A DNA stretch of 10,578 nucleotides from JAWBOD01 sp964651405 (GTDB taxonomy: Archaea; Aenigmatarchaeota; Aenigmatarchaeia; Aenigmatarchaeales; Aenigmatarchaeaceae). Shown here piece by piece: positions 1-6,065 of the stretch (the stretch's first letter is position 1; each line of letters starts with the position of its first letter). The stretch is taken from positions 1-10,578 of the forward strand of contig CAZYZB010000028.1 in the NCBI GenBank assembly GCA_964651405.1, given 5' to 3'. The notes under the pieces are model-generated. The model did not search any database. It saw only the letters and a program-made list of their open reading frames with translations, and was not told where the DNA came from. A program made the position numbers and the translations under genes.

Positions 1-25
1 GTGTTACTACTTATAGGTGAAGATA

Positions 26-283
26 ATGATGGATTACCAATATGGTGCTATAAGGGTAAGTGGAGAACCTGGAGCAATTGGTGCAGTGATTGCTAGATCA
101 AAACTTTTTAATGGAACATCTGTCAAAGAGTATATGAATTATGGTGATAAAGTTAGTGCAAGTATAGTAGCACATATGAATGATTTAGGAGCATTAGGAG
201 AGACGTGTAGAGATGCAGGAGCATATTACAAGGCCGTGCTTCCTATGGTAAACTATCAACAAGTTGAAAATTCAATGTGGTAA
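26..283 (+). CDS. Small conserved-looking protein of unknown function, upstream of TFB
   Basis: An 85-aa protein of unrecognised family. It has no signal peptide, no long hydrophobic segment and no Cys cluster. The composition (many Gly, Ala, Tyr and Asn, with a DYQYGAIRVSGEPGA start) suggests a small soluble alpha/beta domain. The start is set at ATG 26 because a good Shine-Dalgarno sequence, AGGTGA, lies at 15-20; ATG 29 is equally well placed, 8 nt from it. A GTG at 17 lies inside the Shine-Dalgarno sequence and directly follows an in-frame TAG at 14-16, so it is unlikely to be the start. The stop codon is 1 nt from the TFB ATG, so the two are probably co-transcribed and translationally coupled. 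The bases before it may be the end of an upstream gene (the TAG at 14-16 could be its stop), but too little is present to call one. Confidence 0.6.
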   Translation: MMDYQYGAIRVSGEPGAIGAVIARSKLFNGTSVKEYMNYGDKVSASIVAHMNDLGALGETCRDAGAYYKAVLPMVNYQQVENSMW

Positions 284-284
284 A

Positions 285-1280
285 ATGGCTCAAAAACAAG
301 TTAAAAAAGGGACTTCAAAGTGTCCTGAATGCGGTTCTACTTATTTTAATGAAGATAAGACTAGAGGAGAAATGGTTTGTGCGAAATGTGGACTAGTCAT
401 GGAAGAAGCCATGATTGACACTTCTCCAGAGTGGAGAGCTTTTGATGAAGAACAAATTTCAAGAAGAACAAGAGCAGGAGCTCCTTTAACATTCACAAAA
501 CATGATAAAGGACTGACAACTGAGATTGGGAGAGGCAGAGGAGAACTTTTCAAAGTCACTCCTTCAAAAAGAGCCCAATATTATAGGCTAACAAAATGGC
601 AAAAGAGATTAGTTGAGAGTAAGGATAGGAATCTTTCTTTTGCCTTATCTGAATTACAAAGATTAGTTTCTTTCCTTGGTCTGCCAAAGTCTGTTCACGA
701 GGAAGTTGCAAAGAAATATGAGCAAGCAGTTGACAGGGGTTTGGTGAGAGGAAGATCAATGGAATCTGTTATAGCTGCTTTGTTATATACTGTTTGCAGA
801 GAAATGGGAACACCAAGAACTTTGGAAGAAATATCAGAAGCCTCTGGTGTTGAGAGGAGAGAAATTGGAAGAACATATAGATACATTGCTAGGGAACTAG
901 CAATGAGAATCTTGCCAGCAATGCCCGTCGATTACGTTCCTAGGTTTGCTTCTATGCTTGGTTTAAGTGATAAAGTTCAGGCAAGGGCAATAAGATTCTT
1001 AGAACTAGCTAAAAAATATGAGGCTACCTCAGGTAAGGGGCCAACAGGTGTAGCAGCCGCAGCTTTATACATAGCAGCTGTTCTAGAAGGCGAGAAGAGA
1101 ACTCAAAGGGAAATAGCAGATGCGATAGGCGTTACGGAAGTTACAATAAGAAACAGATTCAAAGAGCTTTGTGAAAAACTTGGTATAGAAGATGAAGTTG
1201 AAAAGAAGGTTAGAGAAGAATACAGTGATTCTGATGAAGTAGAGGAAGAAAAGGAAATAAAAAGGAAAAAGAAAAAATAA
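285..1280 (+). CDS. tfb: Transcription initiation factor B (TFB, archaeal TFIIB)
   Basis: General archaeal transcription factor. It binds the TBP-TATA complex and the BRE, and recruits RNA polymerase. The 331-aa protein has the full architecture: an N-terminal zinc ribbon (C13-x2-C16-x15-C32-x2-C35), a B-reader/linker region with the typical W50-RAF and RRTRAGAPLT segments (about 50-70), and two cyclin-like repeats (about 106-200 and 203-297). The second repeat ends in the helix-turn-helix RTQREIADAIGVTEVTIRNR that contacts the BRE. A highly charged tail (about 304-331) ends in a run of lysines and is longer than in most TFBs. ATG 285 is preferred; a TTG at 264 would only add seven residues overlapping the upstream gene. 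The stop codon abuts the stop of the convergent gene with no base between them. The many TATA-like elements in the window fit TFB/TBP-dependent initiation. Confidence 0.97.
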   Translation: MAQKQVKKGTSKCPECGSTYFNEDKTRGEMVCAKCGLVMEEAMIDTSPEWRAFDEEQISRRTRAGAPLTFTKHDKGLTTEIGRGRGELFKVTPSKRAQYYRLTKWQKRLVESKDRNLSFALSELQRLVSFLGLPKSVHEEVAKKYEQAVDRGLVRGRSMESVIAALLYTVCREMGTPRTLEEISEASGVERREIGRTYRYIARELAMRILPAMPVDYVPRFASMLGLSDKVQARAIRFLELAKKYEATSGKGPTGVAAAALYIAAVLEGEKRTQREIADAIGVTEVTIRNRFKELCEKLGIEDEVEKKVREEYSDSDEVEEEKEIKRKKKK

Positions 1281-1571
1281 TTAATATCTCTTTATTTTTT
1301 CTTCTATTAATCTTAACCTGGCATCTATTGTCTCAAGCTTTTGTAAAATCAGTTCGATCTTATCTCCAGAAGTTCTTTCAGATACAAGCTCTTCTACAGA
1401 CTTACCGTATGGTGGGACTTCAGGAACAGGATAATCAGTAGTAGGTGGTCTCATTTCTGGTGTCTTTATCCTGAATCTTTCCAAGTCTTCTGGTAAATCA
1501 GGTGATGCTTCCATAGATGCTGGTAAAGGTTCTTCTTCATCTTTCTTTTTTCTAAATCTGCCAAATATCAT
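1281..1571 (-). CDS. Small protein with Pro-rich middle and C-terminal coiled coil, unknown function
   Basis: 96 aa, last gene of a three-gene minus-strand operon. The N-terminus is basic (FGRFRKKK), followed by an acidic and proline-rich stretch (about 11-57) that is probably disordered. The C-terminus is a strong predicted coiled coil: hydrophobic residues I72, I75, L79, I82, L86, I89 and I93 follow the 3-4 heptad spacing without a break. This suggests a small oligomerisation or adaptor protein, possibly binding the products of the two genes before it. ATG 1571 follows the upstream stop by 1 nt and has a GGGAG Shine-Dalgarno sequence just upstream on the minus strand, inside the end of the preceding gene. 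The family is not recognised. The end-to-end join with tfb means each gene's coding end must serve as the other's 3' region. Confidence 0.75.
   Translation of the reverse strand: MIFGRFRKKKDEEEPLPASMEASPDLPEDLERFRIKTPEMRPPTTDYPVPEVPPYGKSVEELVSERTSGDKIELILQKLETIDARLRLIEEKIKRY
1291..1303 (+). terminator. U-tract inside the convergent gene, possible tfb terminator
   Basis: Because the two stop codons touch at 1280/1281, tfb transcripts must end inside the opposing gene. The plus strand there reads TTTATTTTTTCTT, a good archaeal-type U-tract, formed by the A-rich codons for the Lys/Glu-rich C-terminus of the minus-strand protein. In mirror image, the A-rich codons for the TFB Lys tail (about 1249-1280) give a U-tract for the minus operon. 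Confidence 0.4.
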
Positions 1572-1572
1572 G

Positions 1573-2079
1573 TTACTCTCCCGTCTCTTCTGTTGGTGCT
1601 TTTGCCTCTTCTAGTTGAACTCTTAATTCCTTTTCAAGTATATTTAATAAATTTCTTGCTGCTTCAGTATATATTCTTCTTCTTTCGCTATAAAAATAAT
1701 ATGAATAAAGTCTTAAAAATTCTTTTATTATTGGGTTGCTATATTTAAACGTTGTTATTAAGTATGACCTTAGCCAGATTGTAACTTTTCCTTTTAAGGT
1801 TTTTTCATTTTGTTCGCCTTGGACTTTTACCTGAACCCATCGAGTTGTTCTCTCATCTTCTGTATACTTTCCCCTCCAAGCTCCAAAGAACATAGTAGTT
1901 TCACCCGAGGTGTCCCATTTTATAATGTCTTCAAAAAAGTTAGTTGACGTTACTTTAAAAGTTTCCTTCATTAATGGAGGCATTATTTTTAAAGTTCTTG
2001 ATGGATGATAGCCGCTGAACTTTAAAGTCTTTAAATAATGAGGTGCTAAAACTTCAACTCTTTGCTTTATCTCTCCCAT
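1573..2079 (-). CDS. Conserved protein of unknown function, paralogue of the adjacent 164-aa protein
   Basis: 168 aa, middle gene of the minus-strand operon. It is not a recognised family. It is clearly related to the product of the gene just upstream (2081-2575). Both have KFSG near residue 20, a Trp about 34 residues later, a second Trp opening a beta-rich stretch (W81 in a WVQVKVQGE strand), then EFLR at 120-123, an F-Y pair, a conserved Tyr and an R-x-LL motif in a long C-terminal helix. The order of helix, about five strands and a terminal helix suggests a small alpha+beta domain, perhaps helix-grip-like; that fold is a guess. The 13 or so C-terminal residues are acidic and likely disordered. 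No catalytic motif, signal peptide or membrane segment is seen. The ATG lies 1 nt after the upstream stop, so translational coupling is likely. The two paralogues may form a heterodimer. Confidence 0.8.
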   Translation of the reverse strand: MGEIKQRVEVLAPHYLKTLKFSGYHPSRTLKIMPPLMKETFKVTSTNFFEDIIKWDTSGETTMFFGAWRGKYTEDERTTRWVQVKVQGEQNEKTLKGKVTIWLRSYLITTFKYSNPIIKEFLRLYSYYFYSERRRIYTEAARNLLNILEKELRVQLEEAKAPTEETGE

Positions 2080-2080
2080 C

Positions 2081-2575
2081 TTAAGCCCTTGCCATAGCCT
2101 TTAATTGGTCTAAGAAAAAAGAAAGTAATCTTCTTCCTTCTTCTAAATATTCATTTCTTTTTGACCCATAGAAGACATTGTGCCAAGTCATTCTTAAAAA
2201 TTCATATAATAAGCTTTTTTGCCAGATAGTATCTTGCGGATATTCTGTTCTTAATGCTCCTTCTACTGCTATGTCAGCTTTTCCATGTCCTTTACTCATC
2301 TCTACGTTAAGGTCAATTACAATCCAGTAATATGAAAATTTGTCCAGGTCTTTTGCTATCTCCCATTTAACAGTAAACTTTTCAGGATCACCCTTGTTCC
2401 AGCTAAATTCCTTTTCTTGAATCGAGTGCTCTGGAACTCTAAAAGACATCACAACTAAATTGTATATTTCTTTATAGAATTTCTCTGGATTAGGACCGCT
2501 GAACTTTATAGTCATTCTAGGGAGCGGTTTAAGCAAATCATCATGAATCATTAGTTTTGTTCTTGCCCAGACCAT
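2081..2575 (-). CDS. Conserved protein of unknown function, first gene of the paralogous pair
   Basis: 164 aa, first gene of the minus-strand operon and a diverged paralogue of the next gene. Shared landmarks are IKFSG (23-27), W59, W84 in a WIVIDLNVE strand, EFLR (125-128), F135-Y136, Y143 and R-x-LL (148-151). Predicted structure is an N-terminal segment, a helix (about 31-44), several beta strands (about 55-110) and a long amphipathic C-terminal helix. It is probably soluble and has no cysteine or obvious active site. ATG 2575 is chosen because the TTTATAAA element at 2598-2605 is centred about 26 bp upstream, the normal archaeal TATA-to-start distance for a leaderless mRNA, and no Shine-Dalgarno sequence is present. 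The gene runs divergently from the membrane microprotein and zinc-ribbon genes. Confidence 0.8.
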   Translation of the reverse strand: MVWARTKLMIHDDLLKPLPRMTIKFSGPNPEKFYKEIYNLVVMSFRVPEHSIQEKEFSWNKGDPEKFTVKWEIAKDLDKFSYYWIVIDLNVEMSKGHGKADIAVEGALRTEYPQDTIWQKSLLYEFLRMTWHNVFYGSKRNEYLEEGRRLLSFFLDQLKAMARA

Positions 2576-2584
2576 ACTATCATA

Positions 2585-2608
2585 TTATATAAACGTTTTT
2601 ATAAATCT
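2585..2608. promoter_or_regulatory. Divergent promoter with a palindromic TATA box
   Basis: The 50-bp gap between the divergent starts at 2575 (-) and 2626 (+) contains TTTATAAA at 2598-2605, an exact 8-bp palindrome. Its centre is about 26 bp from the minus ATG and about 25 bp from the plus ATG, so it is placed to direct leaderless transcription both ways. A second TATA-like string, TTATATAAA at 2585-2593, could alternatively serve the plus strand with a leader of about 10 nt. The assignment rests on position and motif only. Confidence 0.55.
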
Positions 2609-2625
2609 TATTTAAAATATTAAAT

Positions 2626-2790
2626 ATGTTTTATAAGATTTTAGGCTTGATACTTGGGGTAATAGGCTTTTTAATACTAAAGTATTTTCCTGATGTAACG
2701 ACCTACCAGCATGGAGGCATGACAATGAGTGCAATATTGATTGGTATTATCTTTATTTTAGTTGGAATAGGATTGTTAATATTTGGTTGA
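2626..2790 (+). CDS. 54-aa membrane microprotein with two predicted transmembrane helices
   Basis: A short gene starting at ATG 2626 and ending with TGA at 2788-2790. The product has two hydrophobic stretches, about residues 4-18 (ILGLILGVIGFLIL) and 36-53 (AILIGIIFILVGIGLLIF), joined by a polar loop of about 17 residues (KYFPDVTTYQHGGMTMS). This predicts a helical hairpin in the membrane. Glycines at regular spacing in both helices (G7, G11, G14; G40, G47, G49) are typical of tightly packed small membrane proteins. The start lies at leaderless distance from the TATA element at 2598-2605. The stop is 4 bp before the ATG of the zinc-ribbon gene, so the two are probably one transcript. The family is not recognised. 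The even reading frame, hydrophobic pattern and good promoter argue for a real gene despite its size. Confidence 0.65.
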   Translation: MFYKILGLILGVIGFLILKYFPDVTTYQHGGMTMSAILIGIIFILVGIGLLIFG

Positions 2791-2794
2791 TTTT

Positions 2795-4465
2795 ATGGTA
2801 GAAATAGACAAGTCAATACTTGATTTAAGCAGCATTGCTAATACTAGAGAACCTTCCTTCGGAAACTATATTTGTGTAACTCCTGTACAACCTCCTGAGC
2901 AGGAAGAGGAAGATAACAAAGGTATATCTGTAGAATTTACAGGGAAACCTGGAGCAGCTTCCACAATATACTATCAGTTGTTTTATCAATTGCCAAAGTG
3001 GGGTTGGACAATTGCAAAAGCAGATGAGTGGATAGAAGTTTCTCCTACTCATAAAGAATATTACGAGAGGACGATGTCAACCAAACAAATGCTGGAGTCT
3101 ACTATAAAGACAGGCTTAACATCTGCTGCTCAAGCAGTAGCTGATTTTGAGTTAATGAATCATGACCTGAGAAAGTACAAAGAAATTCTTGGTTACTTTA
3201 ACAGAAAAGACGAGCACTCGTTAAAAGCAATGTTTGTTGACCAAGTCGATATCCATACTGACATGCCTGGTCAGCCCATAAGCATGCGTTCTATAGCGCC
3301 TAGATGGCCGACGGTAATTGCTGATTTTATGAGATTGAAAGATGAGTATGATACGCCTGAAAAAGTTCAAAAGGCTCTCGACCTTTCAAGAGCAGAAGCT
3401 GTCATACTTGTTACAAAGAACAAGTTGTATAAAAATTGGAAAGAATATTTCAAGAACACTGCCAAAGAAAGATATGAAATGTTAAGAGGGATGGTTGAGG
3501 CTAGGAGAAAAACTATACAAGAATATAAGGAATGGCTGAAGCCGTACATAGCGAGATTTAGAATGACAAAACTAGGAGGCGAAAGATCTGCCATTAGGAA
3601 ATCATCATTAGAACTTTTTACAGACATAACAGGCATCGCGACATTCTCAAACAATATAAGGGTTTTTGCATGGAGAACTTTAAAGGTTGCTGAATTCAAA
3701 AAACCTGCTGGAGAAATTAGGGGAGACTTTTTAATAAGTCCTTATGATGATTACATAAGAGAACATTTAGTGCTAGGAAAATTAGCTGACATTTATCCTT
3801 GGTTAAGGAATCCTAGGAAATATTGTTCCAAGTGTAAGAGGTATTTTCCTGCTGGTATGACTGAGTGCACAAAGTGCGGTTCTATAGCTTTAGAGGAGAA
3901 GTTCCTTGCAGATGAGATTGTTGAAGAAAAAATTCTACCTCTATGGAAAAGGAGAGAAAAAGGCATAGACCCTTACGAATGGTATTATTTGTTTTTAGAT
4001 TTTAATATCATGAGAATGGGAACTAGGCTTCCTAGTGGAGAATTAGAAGACATAAACTTTAACTTTAAGATCGCTGTTATTTCCCAAAATGTTTTGCTTG
4101 TTAAAATTCTAGAATTAGAATGCAGAAGCATGGAACTGGAGCAATATATCAATGAGATGCTTGGACTAAAATTAGAAGAAAAGAGCATAAGCGAAATTGT
4201 TGCAGAAGAGTTTCCAGAGCTTTACCCAAAAAAGAAAGTCAGCGATTATAAGGAATATATGAAAGGGCTGAGAAAGAGCATTGACGATTATACAGGCTTT
4301 CTAAAGAAGGTAAAAACACCGAAATTTGGGAAGCTTAGATTCTTTAAACCAGGCGTATATGAAAAGGATTTTAAAGAAAGAATAACAAAACACTACTCAA
4401 CTGTTGCAGGAGCTCATTTTGTTAGCGTTGTAAACTTTATTAAAGAAAAAATGGGTGTGAAGTGA
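2795..4465 (+). CDS. 556-aa zinc-ribbon protein of unknown family
   Basis: Large, mainly helical soluble protein that I cannot assign to a family. The clearest motif is a treble-clef or ribbon-type zinc site, C344-x2-C347-x10-C358-x2-C361. It is flanked by an N-terminal half rich in charged helices (about 100-260, many Lys, Glu, Arg, Tyr) and a C-terminal half containing a hydrophobic strand/helix segment (NFKIAVISQNVLLVKILELE, about 423-442) and another charged helical region (about 445-556). The N-terminus has an acidic patch (EQEEED, 35-40). The ribbon and basic helices would suit nucleic-acid or protein contact, but this is inference. ATG 2795 is chosen over a TTG at 2783 that overlaps the upstream gene. 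Its TGA overlaps the next ATG by one base, so it is coupled to the endonuclease IV-like gene and the two products probably act together. Confidence 0.85.
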   Translation: MVEIDKSILDLSSIANTREPSFGNYICVTPVQPPEQEEEDNKGISVEFTGKPGAASTIYYQLFYQLPKWGWTIAKADEWIEVSPTHKEYYERTMSTKQMLESTIKTGLTSAAQAVADFELMNHDLRKYKEILGYFNRKDEHSLKAMFVDQVDIHTDMPGQPISMRSIAPRWPTVIADFMRLKDEYDTPEKVQKALDLSRAEAVILVTKNKLYKNWKEYFKNTAKERYEMLRGMVEARRKTIQEYKEWLKPYIARFRMTKLGGERSAIRKSSLELFTDITGIATFSNNIRVFAWRTLKVAEFKKPAGEIRGDFLISPYDDYIREHLVLGKLADIYPWLRNPRKYCSKCKRYFPAGMTECTKCGSIALEEKFLADEIVEEKILPLWKRREKGIDPYEWYYLFLDFNIMRMGTRLPSGELEDINFNFKIAVISQNVLLVKILELECRSMELEQYINEMLGLKLEEKSISEIVAEEFPELYPKKKVSDYKEYMKGLRKSIDDYTGFLKKVKTPKFGKLRFFKPGVYEKDFKERITKHYSTVAGAHFVSVVNFIKEKMGVK

Positions 4466-6033
4466 TGGTTTACACAATCGGGATTTCTAGCGGAATGTTT
4501 ATGACAGCTGAGCAATCAGAAAAAGTCCAGTATATGACAGTGCCTAGGAAAATATTTAGAGGAGGAATAGAAGGAGTTAATTTTACTCAAGTTGACATCG
4601 AGTCTATTACCGAGTTCATAGAGCCTGAACTGGAAAAAGAGGTAAAGAAAATAAAATCAATAGGAATAAAATTTGGAGTCCATGGCGAGTCTTATGCTAT
4701 GGGTGGAGCTGAAAAGCCTATATCTATGCTAGATTCTGCTATTGAGACAGAGTATATCCACGCTCATGAAAGATTAATACAGCATATAGATGGCTGTGGA
4801 AAAATTGGAGCGGAATTCGTCAACATTCATCCTTCAGAGACTGTTCCCTTCATAAGGCTGGGAATGTCTTTAGAACCAACGAGACTAGTGGACTTCTGGG
4901 GAAGACCTTTTAAAAAATTCTTAGAGGACAACAAGAACATTTTAGATTGGGCAATTGAACAAGAATTTTTATCAGCAATTTTCATGCATCGTTATTCTAA
5001 TATCACGATTAAACAAATGGTTGAGTCTGAAGAGAAAGGGAGAAGGGAAAGAAGAAAAGAAGCTAAAAAAGAAGACGAGGAGATGCCAGAGATAGATAAG
5101 AAAGAAATTGAGAAAGATGTTAAAGACTTCTTTAAGAATCAACTTATAAATTTTGTTTCTTCTAGCGATTTGACTTATGGTTCAGAGAGAGTGGCATACT
5201 ATATAATCGCAAAATGGATGGAAGAGAACAACGACTCCTTGTGGAAAGAAATAGTTGGAAAGAATATAAAGGATGAAGATCTACCAAACACAGAGGAAAT
5301 AAAAAAATGGGTTCCTGCTGTTTCTGCAAAATATATATGGGGTCATTTTTGCCCAAAAGAAACCAAGCTGTTCAAGGACCCGAAACCACTCTTGGAAAAA
5401 TATAGGATGTATTTTGTTTTTGAAAGTCAAATGGGTAGTGGAGGATTGGAAGGACTGTATCGTATCGTAAGACCCAGGGATATGATTTATTTGTGCAAGG
5501 CAATTAAATCAAAATGGGTTGGAGTTTGCTTTGACTTCGAACATGTTATGTCTCAAAACATTGATCCTCAGAAAGAAATAGAATCTATTTCTTATGGATA
5601 TATGAACATTGTAAAAGTTTGCCATGTAGGTTTTCCTACTCCGCATGTGCCAGCTCATATGCCTATTCCTTTAGGCTCGAGGGAGCAGTTATGGCTATAC
5701 GAAAGACTTTGGGAAATGAGAAAGAAAGGATTTAAGGACGGATATCTTATATTTGAAAGAGGTTCAGAACCAAGAGGAGACGTTGTTATTGTTTTAAGAT
5801 TAATAAAACATTACTTAGAAAGGGATTTTGAACCGAAGAAACTGCCATTGGAGTTTTTTGGTATGAAAGAACTCGGTCCAGAAATAGCAAGACAGCAATT
5901 AGCAATCAGGGATCATGCGCTGGATCCGCTGAAAGGTATGCTGCTAGTTCCTGAGGAGGAATATACCTTCTTAGGCAGCGAGGCTGTTAAGAAAGGAAAG
6001 GCAGAGGAATGGAAAAAAGAAAAGTTTAAATAG
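4465..6033 (+). CDS. Endonuclease IV-like (AP_endonuc_2) TIM-barrel protein with a large internal insertion
   Basis: 522 aa. The order and spacing of its conserved residues match endonuclease IV (Nfo), the three-metal AP endonuclease. H73 in VHGESY matches Nfo H69, and H122 in VNIHPSE matches H109. E320 in VFESQMGSGG matches E145. D357 and H360 in VGVCFDFEHVMSQNID match D179/H182, where Nfo has VGVCIDTCHAFAAGYD. H387 matches H216, H398 before a PLG turn probably matches H231, and E431 in LIFERGS matches E261. The Asp of the Nfo DRH motif is not evident; Pro396 is near that place. Nfo is about 285 aa. The extra length is mostly an insertion of about 160 residues between H122 and E320, including a charged helical stretch at 186-222. 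Expected activity would be metal-dependent phosphodiester cleavage at abasic DNA, but a sugar isomerase-like activity or a different substrate is possible. The start is ATG 4465, with GGTG at 4454-4457 as Shine-Dalgarno; it overlaps the upstream TGA by one base. Confidence 0.8.
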   Translation: MVYTIGISSGMFMTAEQSEKVQYMTVPRKIFRGGIEGVNFTQVDIESITEFIEPELEKEVKKIKSIGIKFGVHGESYAMGGAEKPISMLDSAIETEYIHAHERLIQHIDGCGKIGAEFVNIHPSETVPFIRLGMSLEPTRLVDFWGRPFKKFLEDNKNILDWAIEQEFLSAIFMHRYSNITIKQMVESEEKGRRERRKEAKKEDEEMPEIDKKEIEKDVKDFFKNQLINFVSSSDLTYGSERVAYYIIAKWMEENNDSLWKEIVGKNIKDEDLPNTEEIKKWVPAVSAKYIWGHFCPKETKLFKDPKPLLEKYRMYFVFESQMGSGGLEGLYRIVRPRDMIYLCKAIKSKWVGVCFDFEHVMSQNIDPQKEIESISYGYMNIVKVCHVGFPTPHVPAHMPIPLGSREQLWLYERLWEMRKKGFKDGYLIFERGSEPRGDVVIVLRLIKHYLERDFEPKKLPLEFFGMKELGPEIARQQLAIRDHALDPLKGMLLVPEEEYTFLGSEAVKKGKAEEWKKEKFK

Positions 6034-6065
6034 CTAAAATGTTGTTTACTTATTAGTGGTAATAA

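Noticed and set aside
17..25. GTG 17, GTG 8769 and GTG 4462 as alternative starts for the small gene, eL33 and the endonuclease IV-like protein.
   Set aside because: At 17 and 8769 the GTG is part of a GGTGA/GTGA ribosome-binding sequence correctly spaced from the next ATG. At 4462 the GTG immediately precedes an ATG that follows a GGTG site by 7 nt.
264..284. Earlier TTG start for TFB giving a seven-residue extension.
   Set aside because: It overlaps the upstream gene; ATG 285 directly after that gene's stop gives a standard TFB N-terminus.
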